NCBI GenBank assembly: GCA_017936265.1
Contig: JAGBFX010000002.1
Coordinates: forward strand, 1-59,250
DNA length: 59,250 bases
Source: Bacteroidaceae bacterium
GTDB lineage: Bacteria > Bacteroidota > Bacteroidia > Bacteroidales > Bacteroidaceae
Reading direction: 5' to 3'
This document shows positions 35,541 through 44,890 of the stretch, piece by piece (the first letter of the stretch is position 1; each line of letters begins with the position of its first letter). Made by a program: the position numbers and the translations under genes. A model generated the notes under the pieces. It did not search any database and was not told where the DNA came from. It was given only the letters and a program-made list of their open reading frames with translations.

Positions 35541-37772
35541 TTATCCTATTCTTGCAATAGTCTTGATATTCTTGATTTTCTTCAGGTTCTCGCAGATATT
35601 CTTTACATCTTCTACATCGTGTACGTTTATCCAGAATGTCCCCTCGAATATTCCATCGTTGCTCTCGATGTGCATCTTCTGGATGTTGGCATTGAGCTGC
35701 TGGTAGATAATGGTCGTTATCTCGTGCAGTACGCCCATGCTGTCTATTCCCGTTATCTGTATCGGTACGGCAAAATACAGTTGCTTGTGTGTCTCCCACT
35801 TGGCGGCGAGAATCCTGTCGCCGTGGCTGCTCTTGAGGGTATTGGCTATGGGGCAGCTGCGCTTGTGTATGACTATGTGCTTCTCCTCATCGTAGTAGCC
35901 AAGGACATCATCCCCTGGAATGGGGTGGCAGCAGTCGGCAATGATGAAGCTTCTCTTGAGGTTCTCATCGGTAAGGTTCAGCGCCTTCTTGCGGTCGACA
36001 TCTTCGTACCGTGTAACCTCCTCATCTTCGCTCTTCTTGTCGCGGTTGAACGAGAATAGTGACTGGAAGCTGAACTTCTTGTTGCCGAGCAGTGCATCCT
36101 TGTCTTCTGTGCCCAGTACGATGGTACCTTTGCCTATGGCTGCAAGCAGCTCCTCGCGGCTCTTCAGTTTGTGCAGCTTCCACAACTTTTCGATGTTGCC
36201 CGAGTAGTTGCTCAAACCCTCTTTTTCAAGGAACTGGTTCAGTTTCTCTTCGCCTTCGTTCTGCAGCAGTCGCTGTTGACGGCGCAGCGCAGCCTGTATC
36301 TTGGCGCGTGCCTTGGCGGTGGTGGCGAACTCGAGCCAGCTCTCTTCCACGCGCGGGGCATTGGAGGTAAGTATCTCTACCTGGTCACCGCTCTTGAGCT
36401 GGTGGCTCAGCGGAACGAGCCTGTGGTTTACCTTGGCGCCGATACAATGGTTACCAAGGAAGGTGTGGATGCTGTATGCAAGGTCAAGGGCAGTACAGTT
36501 CTGGGGCATGGTCTTTATCTCTCCTTTGGGGGTAAAGACAAAGATCTCGGTCGCGTATAGGTTCAGCTTGATGGTGTCAAGGAAATCAAGCGCATTGGGC
36601 TGCGGGTCATCAAGAATCTCCTTTATGGTGTGCAACCAGTTGTCGAGCTGGTCGTCGTTGGTACTTTCTCCCAGACTTTTGTATTTCCAGTGGGCTGCAA
36701 TACCTTTCTCGGCCACTTCATTCATCTTCTCGCTCCTTATCTGCACCTCTATCCACTCTCCGCGTTGGCTCATGAATGTGGCATGCAGTGCCTTGTAACC
36801 GTTGGTACGTGGCTTGTTTACCCAGTCGCGCAAACGGTCGGGGTGGGCATTGTACAGCTTGGTAAGGGCAATATAAATGTTGAAGCATTCGTTGTTCTCA
36901 TCCTTGCCCTCGCGTGGTTTGAATATGATGCGTACGGCAAGAATGTCGAAAATGTCTTCAAAGACGACATGCTTCTTCTGCATCTTGTTCCAGATGGAGT
37001 AGGGCGATTTGACACGTCCGATGATGTGGTAGTCGAATCCCAAAGTATCGAGTTGCTCGCAGATGGGCTGTGTGAACTCTGCGTATAGTATGTCACGTTC
37101 CCTTTGGGTCTTCTCTATCTTCTTCTCTATGCGGGCATACTCCTCGGGGTGCTCGTATTTGAAGCTGAGGTTCTCGAGCTCTGTCTTTATCTTGCTCAGT
37201 CCCAGACGGTATGCTATGGGCGCGTATATATATAAGGTCTCGCCTGCAATCTTGTACTGCTTGTTGACCTGCATGAACTCAAGAGTGCGCATGTTGTGCA
37301 GACGGTCGGCAATCTTGATGAGTATGACGCGTATGTCCTCGCTCATTGTCAGCAGCAGCTTCTTGAAGTTCTCGGCCTGCTCCGACGCGTGTGCCCCGAA
37401 CACTCCTCCCGAAATCTTGGTAAGTCCGCCTACAATTTCGGCAATCTTGTTGCCGAAAAGGTTCCTTATGTCCTCAATGGTGTAGTCGGTGTCCTCCACC
37501 ACATCATGAAGCAGTGCGGCGCAGATTGATGTTGAGCCAAGGCCGATTTCCTTGCATACTATGCGTGCAACTGCGAGGGGGTGCATGATATATGGCTCGC
37601 CGCTGTGACGACGGACACCCTTGTGTGCCTGTCGGGCAAAATTGAAGGCTTTGGTTATAAGCTCTACCTTCTTGCGGTGCTGCGATGCCAGATATATGTC
37701 AAGCAATTCCTGAAAGGCGGCATTTATGGCAGCTTCCTCATCAATCATCTTCCTTTCCTCGTAGTTGTCCAT
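35541..37772 (-). CDS. Bifunctional (p)ppGpp synthetase/hydrolase (Rel/SpoT)
   Basis: This 743-residue enzyme makes and degrades (p)ppGpp in the stringent response. Domains in order: HD hydrolase (about residues 45-200; HPLAVARIV, ALLHDVVEDTDYT), synthetase (about 240-370; RDWVNKPRTNGYKALHATF), TGS (about 405-465; FTPKGEIKTMPQNCTALDLAYSIHT) and C-terminal ACT (about 665-740). The hydrolase HD pair and synthetase residues both appear intact, supporting a bifunctional protein. It starts 4 nt after the mltD-like gene and ends the parAB cluster. Confidence 0.95.
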   Translation of the reverse strand: MDNYEERKMIDEEAAINAAFQELLDIYLASQHRKKVELITKAFNFARQAHKGVRRHSGEPYIMHPLAVARIVCKEIGLGSTSICAALLHDVVEDTDYTIEDIRNLFGNKIAEIVGGLTKISGGVFGAHASEQAENFKKLLLTMSEDIRVILIKIADRLHNMRTLEFMQVNKQYKIAGETLYIYAPIAYRLGLSKIKTELENLSFKYEHPEEYARIEKKIEKTQRERDILYAEFTQPICEQLDTLGFDYHIIGRVKSPYSIWNKMQKKHVVFEDIFDILAVRIIFKPREGKDENNECFNIYIALTKLYNAHPDRLRDWVNKPRTNGYKALHATFMSQRGEWIEVQIRSEKMNEVAEKGIAAHWKYKSLGESTNDDQLDNWLHTIKEILDDPQPNALDFLDTIKLNLYATEIFVFTPKGEIKTMPQNCTALDLAYSIHTFLGNHCIGAKVNHRLVPLSHQLKSGDQVEILTSNAPRVEESWLEFATTAKARAKIQAALRRQQRLLQNEGEEKLNQFLEKEGLSNYSGNIEKLWKLHKLKSREELLAAIGKGTIVLGTEDKDALLGNKKFSFQSLFSFNRDKKSEDEEVTRYEDVDRKKALNLTDENLKRSFIIADCCHPIPGDDVLGYYDEEKHIVIHKRSCPIANTLKSSHGDRILAAKWETHKQLYFAVPIQITGIDSMGVLHEITTIIYQQLNANIQKMHIESNDGIFEGTFWINVHDVEDVKNICENLKKIKNIKTIARIG

Positions 37773-37776
37773 GGCG

Positions 37777-39153
37777 TTACTTGTATATCTTCAGATACTT
37801 TCCGGCACGGATCTTGGTGTTACGCATGCCGTTCCATCTCATAATCTGCTTTACAGTGACTCTGTATTTACGGGCGATACTTCCCAGATTCTCTCCGTTC
37901 TTTATCTTGTGGCGTATGAGGTTGCCGTTACCGTCATCGTTCTTCTTTGCATCGCTGAGCATCTTCTCTATGCTCTGTTCGGGGAAGTAGACGGCTGCGT
38001 TGTGCTTGTATATGCTGTCCTCGTTCTCCACGAACTTTGCGATGACGTCATTTGTAAGACGCAGCACGTACGGTTCATTCTCGCCGGGGATGATATCCTT
38101 TATGAATTGCGGGTTGAGTGCCCTTATTTCCTCGATGTCCGCTTCGCACACCTCTGCAATCTGCTTGAAGTGCAGGTTCTTGCTTACAAGGATTGTGTCT
38201 GTGGTAACAGGGATGTTAGGCTCCATGGGGCATATTCCATGGTCCTCGTAGAATGTCATTATGTAGTTGGCCGCAATGAATCCGGGGAGATAACCGCGGG
38301 TCTCGCGTGGCAACCATGGGTATATCTTCCAGAAATCGGTCTTGCCGCCCGAACGTCTTATAGCCTTGTTGACGTTACCGGGGCCGCAGTTGTATGCCGC
38401 GATGGCCAGCTCCCAGTTACCGAACATCTCATAAAGGTCCTTTAGGTATCTGAGCGCGGCCTTTGTCGACTTGATAGGGTCGAAACGCTCATCTATGTAG
38501 TTGTTCGACCTAAGACCGTACAGCTTACCTGTGGTAAACATGAATTGCCACAGTCCTTTGGCACCCATTCTGGATTTGGCCTTTGGGTTCATTGCCGATT
38601 CTATGACGGGCAGGTATTTCAGTTCGTGTGGAACGCCCAGCCTGTCAATCTCCTCCTCTATTATGGGCATGTAGAACTCCGAGATTCCAAGCATGTACGA
38701 TACCTGCGAACGCATCTTCTTCGCGTAGCGGTCGATGCATGTACGTACCATGTTGTTGTAAGGCATCTTCACTATCGTAGGCATGCTTGCAAGGCGTTTC
38801 GCGTACATGGTGTCTGTCATGACAATGCTCTCCCAACCGCTTGTGTTGCAGTCGAGTTTCTTGAGCAGTGTGCGTGCCTGCCATGAATTCAGCAGGCTGT
38901 CGGTGTTTGCATCCATGCTCTCGGGAACCACGAAGAGGCACGAGTCGCATTCAATCTCCTCAATGTCTATCAAGAGCTCATTGTCTGTGACAATTTCAAC
39001 CGGTGTCAGCTCTGCATTCTGTCCCTCCTCTATGTATTCAACGGAATCCTCTGCAGTGTCATTGTTGCGGAATGTGTTCTTGATGGCACTGCAAGATATC
39101 AGGGCTGTTGCCGTAAATAGTGTCAGTAGTATTGTCTTGAGTCTATTTTGCAT
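37777..39153 (-). CDS. Membrane-bound lytic murein transglycosylase D-like lipoprotein
   Basis: Cleaves the glycan strands of peptidoglycan to anhydro-muropeptides. The 458-residue lipoprotein has lipobox LISC (Cys21), a goose-lysozyme-type SLT domain (about 160-300) with catalytic Glu185 in PVIESAMNPKAKS and the following GAKGLWQFMFTTG, and one LysM peptidoglycan-binding domain at the C-terminus (about 412-457, IKNGENLGSIARKYRVTV). It is 2 nt from the DUF5683 gene and 4 nt from rel, in a tight operon. Confidence 0.93.
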   Translation of the reverse strand: MQNRLKTILLTLFTATALISCSAIKNTFRNNDTAEDSVEYIEEGQNAELTPVEIVTDNELLIDIEEIECDSCLFVVPESMDANTDSLLNSWQARTLLKKLDCNTSGWESIVMTDTMYAKRLASMPTIVKMPYNNMVRTCIDRYAKKMRSQVSYMLGISEFYMPIIEEEIDRLGVPHELKYLPVIESAMNPKAKSRMGAKGLWQFMFTTGKLYGLRSNNYIDERFDPIKSTKAALRYLKDLYEMFGNWELAIAAYNCGPGNVNKAIRRSGGKTDFWKIYPWLPRETRGYLPGFIAANYIMTFYEDHGICPMEPNIPVTTDTILVSKNLHFKQIAEVCEADIEEIRALNPQFIKDIIPGENEPYVLRLTNDVIAKFVENEDSIYKHNAAVYFPEQSIEKMLSDAKKNDDGNGNLIRHKIKNGENLGSIARKYRVTVKQIMRWNGMRNTKIRAGKYLKIYK

Positions 39154-39155
39154 CG

Positions 39156-39881
39156 TTAGAATGAAATATTGAAATTAAGTCCATAATAATCCTCGTTTAA
39201 GGACTCGCTGCCTCCTCTAATCCTCTGGGGCTCTATGGTAAGGTTGATATCCTCGGTAATGTCGAAACTTGAGAGCTGTGCGTCGACATATGCGTCGATT
39301 ACCGATACCGCATACACGCCGATGAAAGCGAATATGCTCATGTCGCGCCAACGGCGATAGCGGTCTTTTCTCTTCTTGAACACATTTGTCAGATACTCCT
39401 TGTTTGCTTCGAAATTGTATCCCGGACGAAAGAAATCCTTGTATGAGTCGGTGTTCGGGTTGCTGTCCATGATGTCAAGGTATGCCTGACGGTAGTCCTT
39501 GTACATCTGTCCGTTCCAGTTGTAGGCATAGAGGCAACCTACAAAACCGCCGTATACAATCGGGAGTTTCCAGTATTTTCTGTTGTATATCTGTCCGCCG
39601 CCGGGGATGATTATCGCAAGCCAGGTCGCCTTCATGGGGTCGGGCTTTCTCAGTTTTATCTCCTTGGGCACATTCTTGCTGTCCGGTGACAGGTCACCTT
39701 TCATGGCAAGTGTCGCGTCAATCTCCCTGTATGTATTCTCGGCAAGAGCAGAGTCGGGGAGTATATATGCTACACCTGTCTCATTGGTGACATCCTCCTG
39801 TGCAGCGGTCGGCTGCACCGCAAAGAACATCAGCAATGCGATGATTGCATGGAACATGTGTGTAGAGTAGCTCTGTTTCAC
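39156..39881 (-). CDS. DUF5683 membrane protein
   Basis: A 241-residue protein of a Bacteroidota-specific family of unknown function, here in its usual place between parB and mltD. A signal peptide (cut near TAAQ, residue 28) is followed by an acidic region, the family core KATWLAIIIPGGGQIYNRKYWKLPIVYGGF (shown in part: AIIIPGGGQIYNRKYW), and a further hydrophobic helix (about 184-200). The frame begins with GTG at 39881, 3 nt after parB; an ATG at 39857 is an alternative start. Confidence 0.82.
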   Translation of the reverse strand: MKQSYSTHMFHAIIALLMFFAVQPTAAQEDVTNETGVAYILPDSALAENTYREIDATLAMKGDLSPDSKNVPKEIKLRKPDPMKATWLAIIIPGGGQIYNRKYWKLPIVYGGFVGCLYAYNWNGQMYKDYRQAYLDIMDSNPNTDSYKDFFRPGYNFEANKEYLTNVFKKRKDRYRRWRDMSIFAFIGVYAVSVIDAYVDAQLSSFDITEDINLTIEPQRIRGGSESLNEDYYGLNFNISF

Positions 39882-39884
39882 TTT

Positions 39885-40766
39885 TTACCGGTTGAGTTTG
39901 TCAAAAATTGATATTATGCGTTCAAGCTCTTTCTCATCCTTGAACTTGATGCTTATCTTTCCGCTGCCTTTCGCTGAACATGTGAGCTGTACGGGGGTCT
40001 GGAAGAACTGCGTCAGATGTTTTTTGAGCTGGTGGTATACGGCATCCTGCTTCTTGCTCTCGGCCTTCTTCCCGGTACTCTGACCGCTCTTGCCCTCCTT
40101 CATGTTTCTTACAATCTCCTCAACCTCGCGCACCGAGTAGTGGTTCTTCTCAATCTCATGGAAGATGTTCAACTGGTCACTGTGCGAGTCGAGTGATAAC
40201 AGCGCCTTGGCATGTCCCATGTCTATTCTCTTCTCCTTCAAGGCTACTTGTATGGTGCCTGGCAGGCGAAGCAGACGCAGGGAGTTCGCGATTGTGGCAC
40301 GTCCTTTGCCCACTCTCTTGCTGAGTTGTTCCTGTGAGAGGTTGTGCTGCTCGATGAGCTGTTGGTATGCAAGGGCGATTTCCAACGGATTGAGGTCCTC
40401 GCGCTGGATGTTCTCGATGAGCGCCATCTCCATCGTGTCCTCATCATCGGCCTTGAGTATATATGCGGGTATAGTGGTCTTGCCTGCAAGCTGTGAAGCG
40501 CGGAAACGTCTTTCACCGGCGATAATCTGGTATGTGCCGTCCTCCATCTTGCGCAGGGTAATAGGCTGTATCACGCCGAGCTCGCTGATTGAGTCGGCAA
40601 GTTCGCGCAGCGCCTCCTCGTTGAAGTCGCGGCGGGGCTGGTTAGGGTTCGCGAATATCTTTGCAATCTCAATTTCTCCTATTGATGATGAGCCTGATGT
40701 GCGGACAGCCTCTGTCGAGATAAGCGCATCAAGTCCGCGTCCCAATGTGAATTTCTGTTTTGCCAT
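39885..40766 (-). CDS. parB: Chromosome-partitioning protein ParB
   Basis: ParB binds parS, spreads as a CTP clamp and works with ParA and SMC. The 293-residue protein has the N-terminal CTP-binding domain (about 30-120) with IFANPNQPRRDF and the GERRFRASQ box, then a helix-turn-helix (about 135-165, LSQEQLSKRVGKGRATIANSLR) and a C-terminal dimerisation domain (about 240-293). A Lys-rich linker (KSGQSTGKKAESKKQD) lies between. It follows parA by 65 nt. Confidence 0.96.
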   Translation of the reverse strand: MAKQKFTLGRGLDALISTEAVRTSGSSSIGEIEIAKIFANPNQPRRDFNEEALRELADSISELGVIQPITLRKMEDGTYQIIAGERRFRASQLAGKTTIPAYILKADDEDTMEMALIENIQREDLNPLEIALAYQQLIEQHNLSQEQLSKRVGKGRATIANSLRLLRLPGTIQVALKEKRIDMGHAKALLSLDSHSDQLNIFHEIEKNHYSVREVEEIVRNMKEGKSGQSTGKKAESKKQDAVYHQLKKHLTQFFQTPVQLTCSAKGSGKISIKFKDEKELERIISIFDKLNR

Positions 40767-40831
40767 TTTAGAAGCCGTTTGAATTTCTAAAAAAGTTTTC
40801 TTATGTCTGAAACGTCAATTTAAACAGTTTC

Positions 40832-41596
40832 TTAGCTGTTTCTCTTTATTATCTCTTCGGCAAGCGCAAGGTAGTTTTTCGCACCTGTGGATTCTGCGTC
40901 GTACATGATTACCGGTATACCCATACTCGGTGCTTCTCCCAAACGTATATTCCTCTGTATTACAGTGTTGAAAACGAGTTCACGGAAGTGTTTCTTTACC
41001 TCGTTGTAGACCTGGTTGCTCAATCGCAGGCGCGAGTTGAACATCGTGAGCAGGAATCCTTCGATATCGAGCTTGGGGTTGAGGTTCGACTTTATAATCT
41101 TTATTGTGTTCAGCAGCTTGCTGATACCCTCAAGGGCGAAGTACTCGCACTGTACAGGTATTATTACCGAGTCGGCGGCGATGAGCGAGTTTACGGTTAT
41201 AAGACCCAGTGAGGGCGAGCAATCTATCAGTATGTAGTCATATTTTTCCTTGATAGGCGCAAGTGCGTCGCGCATGATTTTCTCCCTGTTTGGCATGTCG
41301 AGCATCTCAATCTCGGCACCTACGAGGTCAATGTGCGAAGGAATTATGTCGAGACCCTCGACGCATGTCTTGTGTATGCCTTCTTCAGGTGCGGCCTTAC
41401 AGATGAGACATTCATAGATGGAACATTCTATGCTGCGTATATCAATGCCTAGACCCGAAGAGGCATTCGCCTGCGGGTCGGCATCTATTACAAGAACTTT
41501 CTTTTCCAATGTTGCCAGTGACGCAGCAAGGTTGATGGCGGTCGTTGTCTTTCCCACACCACCTTTCTGGTTGGCCAATGCAATTATCTTTCCCAT
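40832..41596 (-). CDS. parA: Chromosome-partitioning ATPase ParA (Soj)
   Basis: A 254-residue deviant-Walker ATPase that moves ParB-parS complexes on the nucleoid. NQKGGVGKTTTAINLAASLA (residues 8-27) is the deviant Walker A with both lysines; VLVIDADPQANASSGLG is the A' motif; YDYILIDCSPSLGLITVNSL is Walker B. Length is typical for chromosomal Soj. It is first in the parA-parB-DUF5683-mltD-rel cluster, preceded by a structured leader. Confidence 0.96.
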   Translation of the reverse strand: MGKIIALANQKGGVGKTTTAINLAASLATLEKKVLVIDADPQANASSGLGIDIRSIECSIYECLICKAAPEEGIHKTCVEGLDIIPSHIDLVGAEIEMLDMPNREKIMRDALAPIKEKYDYILIDCSPSLGLITVNSLIAADSVIIPVQCEYFALEGISKLLNTIKIIKSNLNPKLDIEGFLLTMFNSRLRLSNQVYNEVKKHFRELVFNTVIQRNIRLGEAPSMGIPVIMYDAESTGAKNYLALAEEIIKRNS

Positions 41597-41619
41597 TATT
41601 TCTTAATCGTTTCGTTTGA

Positions 41620-41690
41620 GGATAACACGTCAGGCGTCAGTAAAGGAACGCAAGGTAATGGTTGGCGCTACCGAGACTGCAGTGTTATCC
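41620..41690 (-). promoter_or_regulatory. Structured 5' leader of the parA operon
   Basis: GGATAACAC at 41620-41628 and GTGTTATCC at 41682-41690 are exact complements, closing a 71-nt stem-loop. The -7 box places the RNA 5' end within about 3 nt of this stem. Possible mRNA-stabilising or regulatory hairpin. Confidence 0.5.
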
Positions 41691-41699
41691 AATATTCGG

Positions 41700-41707
41700 C
41701 AAAGGTA
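41700..41707 (-). promoter_or_regulatory. -7 box for the parA operon
   Basis: The minus strand reads TACCTTTG followed by CCG; the predicted leader is about 95 nt. No clear -33. Confidence 0.55.
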
Positions 41708-41769
41708 GGAAAAAAATAGGAATATCTTTTACAGTTTTTTTATTAGTTATGAACAGGCGCACGTGAAAA

Positions 41770-41811
41770 GTGATAAAAAGTGTTACAGCACGCTGTAACA
41801 CTTTTTATCAC
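41770..41811 (-). terminator. 20-bp perfect stem terminator of the GH84 gene
   Basis: Arms 41770-41789 and 41792-41811 are exact complements (GTGATAAAAAGTG... with ...CACTTTTTATCAC), 42 nt past the GH84 stop. Confidence 0.85.
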
Positions 41812-41852
41812 AATGATATAACTGAAGGGCCTATATTAAAAGTGCCCAGCTG

Positions 41853-44768
41853 TCATCTTATTATGAGCTTATGTCGCTCTGTCATTAATCCTTTCTCTGT
41901 TACTACAATGTATATGCCTTGGGCGATGCCTGCGGTGGAGATTGTGTGGCTGTCGGCTTTCTTGACAAGCTTGCCGTCGGTTGAGTAGACGGCAATGCCT
42001 GTTATGCCGTTTGCGGCTGTAATGGTTCCGTCGGCAATTGAAATGCCGTTCTCGCCCTGTGTAATATCCCCGACAGCGGTCTCGCCGCCCTTGCGTACAA
42101 TCTTTACAGTATGGCTTTCTGTGCGTGCAACGTTCTTTGCCTCAAGGCGGTCGCCTGTGACAACAAGATACTGTACGCCGTTCTTGGCTGCAGACTGTGT
42201 CCAAGCAAGCGACCACATATCGCCCATGAGGGTAAGCAGATAGGTATTCCAGTCGCCATAGTACTGGTTGATTCCGAATACACCGTATTCGTTAATGTAT
42301 CTGCTGTCGGCGTTACTTGTAATCTTGTAGCAGTTTTTCCCGCTTGCATCAACTGTGATTTTCCACTCATGGGCAGCCTCAGGTGTTGCTACCTCCTTGA
42401 ATGTCGGGGTACCGCCACTGCCTTTTACATTATTGTTCGTGAGGTACTTGTTCCCGTTCATGATGTAGTAGACCTCATCATCGCCTATGAGCTTATCCTT
42501 TGGCTGTCCGCCGAGCGGAACGATGTCGAATATGTACTTGTCGGGCAGGGCATCGCTTGAACTGCTCTGCTGCACCTTGGTGCCACTCACTGTCCAGAAC
42601 TTAGTACCGGCACTGCCGCCGTTCTGTATCGCATATTTGCCGTTGGCAAGGAGTGTAATCTCATATGTGTGCCAAACTGCCTCGTATGGGTTTGTCTCGT
42701 TGCTGACAGTGAATACGCCTTTTTCGTTCAGATAGCGATTGTCCTCGACGTTTACAATCTTGTAGCGGTTTGTGCTTGCATCAAGGGAAATCTTCCACTC
42801 CTGACGCTGTGGACGTATGGTGTCGACTGCGCTCTTGAAGATTGGGGCGCTGCTTGCGACATTCGGTTGCGTATTGGTCAGGTACCTGCCGTTGTGCATT
42901 ATATAGTAGGTGCCGTTCTCGAGTACCTGTGCCGGGAACACATCCAGACGGTAGTCGTAGTTCTCCTTGTACTTTGCGACAAGCTCGCCGGCACACTCCT
43001 TGATGAATGGCTCCACGTAGAGTGAACCTACGGTCGGCGATGCGACTTTGAGTGAGCCTACAAAATTGCGTGAGCGTATTGCAGACTGCATTTCAAGGTT
43101 TTCCTGATACTTAAGATAGTTCTCAATGAACTTTTCTGGGTTCTTTTCGGCAAGGGCATTGTTCATCTCAACTAGCGCCATTCCGCGGAGTCCCATATGC
43201 TTCATTGTTTGTATCCATGGCTCGATTTCGCTTGTAAGTGCCTTGGCTTCATCGGTGGTTAGGAGTGCCTCGGTGGTGCTGACAAACTTGCTGAACTGTC
43301 CGGCGATGGCAGCAAATGCCGCAACTCTGTCATTCTCGATGTTCATGCGGTAGACTTTTTCTGCCTCAACGAATTCCGGTGACTCATCCATTCGGCGCAA
43401 GCCGTGTACATTGGGTCCAAGGTCTACGTTGTTCTCGCAGAAGAAACGGAATGCCTCGTAGTTCTCGGGCATTATATATTTCAGTGCGGCCTCCCACGAT
43501 GCATCGGCATCATATGCAGGCATGTTCCAGCAGTAATCTCCGATGCTGAAAAGAGATACCTTCGATGCTTCGGCATACTCCATCGGATTGGATACGAATC
43601 CTGACATCATGTCTGCAATGTCAAGGTCATTGCCGTATGTGGGGCCCATGAGAAGGTGGTCAATACAGTAGTCGCTCACGGGGTAGTTGAGCCATATGTA
43701 TGCCTTACGCTTTATCTGTCCGTTAATCCACTCCATGTCGCCCTTGTTTATCATGTCTACGACACTGTTGCCCGTCCACATCACATTGATGTCGGTGTTC
43801 ATGATATCGCCCAGCGCAGGAAGATATACTGCGTTCGCCCAGCCGCGGTTGTATTGTGTGGGGCAGATAATCATTGGCTTTACGTCGGGGTAAGCGGCTT
43901 TAAGCTGCTCTGCAATGTAGTTCATCAACTCGGCCTGCTCATCGCCGTGTGAACCGTCATCGTTCCACAGGTCATCCCAGAATACCGCGAATGTCCTTAC
44001 ACCGAGCTTGCACATGGCCTTGAGCTTGTTTACAATGTTTGCCCTGTCGGTGTCGTTCCACTGGATGTCCTCTCCCGGGTGTATTGCCCACACGAACTCT
44101 ACCTTGTTAGCCTTGGCTGCGTTGACATACTCAGTAATCTGTGCGGCCTGCGCAGCAGGGTACTCCTCGCGCCATTTGCTTTTGTGGTATGCGTCATCCT
44201 TGGGACCGTAGATGTACACGTTCATCTTCTGACGTCCGAACATCTCAAAGAGTCCCATGCGGTTCTCCTTGCTGTAGGGGTTGCCGTAGTAACCTTCCAC
44301 TAATCCGCGCTGCGGTACGCTCGGGTAGTCGGTTACTGTGACATTCATAACCTCGGGCTGCGAGGCAATCTGTATGAAGGTCTGCACACCGTAGAATGTT
44401 CCGCTGCCGTCGTTGCCGGCAATGATGACCTTTTTGCCTTCAATGGCAAGGTAGTAGCCCTCCGCTTTCTGCGGGATGAGGCTCTCGTATGCGGTAACCG
44501 CCTCATCGCCCCTTTCGCCGATGATGACTTCTACGCTACCGTTGTCCGTACTGAATTTTTTTTTGAAAAGGTTTACGGCATCGGTGTCGGCCGTGTCGGC
44601 ACCTGTAATGGTGTATGTGACATCATTATTAAATGCAACCTGCTCGCTCCACTGTATTGATTGTGGAACAGGATAGATGTCTGCTGTCTGTGCATTGGAT
44701 ATGCCGTATGTCATTGCACCAGCCAGTATAGCTACTGCACGAAATACTCGGTTGAACTTATTAACCAT
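41853..44768 (-). CDS. Secreted GH84 beta-N-acetylglucosaminidase with T9SS-type tail
   Basis: Removes terminal GlcNAc from glycans such as mucin or glycosaminoglycan oligosaccharides; the family includes O-GlcNAcases. The 971-residue protein has a signal peptide (1-27), an N-terminal GH20b-like domain (about 30-150), the GH84 barrel (about 155-440; RGLVEGYYGNPYS) with the catalytic Asp pair Asp265-Asp266 (FWDDLW), a helical domain to about 620, then two beta-trefoil-like repeats (YYIMHNGRYLTN, YYIMNGNKYLTN), and a C-terminal T9SS type-A-like sorting domain (about 905-971, GIAVYSTDGKLVKKA...GIYIVVTEKG). It is last in a run after GH2 and GH20 but separated from GH20 by a remnant spacer. Confidence 0.92.
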   Translation of the reverse strand: MVNKFNRVFRAVAILAGAMTYGISNAQTADIYPVPQSIQWSEQVAFNNDVTYTITGADTADTDAVNLFKKKFSTDNGSVEVIIGERGDEAVTAYESLIPQKAEGYYLAIEGKKVIIAGNDGSGTFYGVQTFIQIASQPEVMNVTVTDYPSVPQRGLVEGYYGNPYSKENRMGLFEMFGRQKMNVYIYGPKDDAYHKSKWREEYPAAQAAQITEYVNAAKANKVEFVWAIHPGEDIQWNDTDRANIVNKLKAMCKLGVRTFAVFWDDLWNDDGSHGDEQAELMNYIAEQLKAAYPDVKPMIICPTQYNRGWANAVYLPALGDIMNTDINVMWTGNSVVDMINKGDMEWINGQIKRKAYIWLNYPVSDYCIDHLLMGPTYGNDLDIADMMSGFVSNPMEYAEASKVSLFSIGDYCWNMPAYDADASWEAALKYIMPENYEAFRFFCENNVDLGPNVHGLRRMDESPEFVEAEKVYRMNIENDRVAAFAAIAGQFSKFVSTTEALLTTDEAKALTSEIEPWIQTMKHMGLRGMALVEMNNALAEKNPEKFIENYLKYQENLEMQSAIRSRNFVGSLKVASPTVGSLYVEPFIKECAGELVAKYKENYDYRLDVFPAQVLENGTYYIMHNGRYLTNTQPNVASSAPIFKSAVDTIRPQRQEWKISLDASTNRYKIVNVEDNRYLNEKGVFTVSNETNPYEAVWHTYEITLLANGKYAIQNGGSAGTKFWTVSGTKVQQSSSSDALPDKYIFDIVPLGGQPKDKLIGDDEVYYIMNGNKYLTNNNVKGSGGTPTFKEVATPEAAHEWKITVDASGKNCYKITSNADSRYINEYGVFGINQYYGDWNTYLLTLMGDMWSLAWTQSAAKNGVQYLVVTGDRLEAKNVARTESHTVKIVRKGGETAVGDITQGENGISIADGTITAANGITGIAVYSTDGKLVKKADSHTISTAGIAQGIYIVVTEKGLMTERHKLIIR

Positions 44769-44793
44769 AATGTTTTTTCAGATTTAATGTGTA

Positions 44794-44890
44794 TTATCTT
44801 ATCACAGTCTTTTTGCCGTTGATAATGTATATACCTTTTGTCGGATTGTCTACATTTCTTCCGGCTGGGTCGTAAGTACCTTTCCGTTTT
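44794..44890 (-). pseudogene. Orphan 3' end of a lost secreted-protein gene
   Basis: In frame on the minus strand this encodes KRKGTYDPAGRNVDNPTKG then IYIINGKKTVIR and a TAA stop. It matches the last ~30 residues of the neighbouring GH20 product (YDPAGRSVDNPTKGIYIING). There is no start codon or upstream coding sequence: it is the sorting-domain tail of a gene that has been deleted. Confidence 0.8.

Noticed and set aside
41755-41772. Possible parS site near parA (CACGTGAAAAG)
   Set aside because: Only one half matches the parS consensus TGTTTCACGTGAAACA; the left half does not, so it is probably chance.
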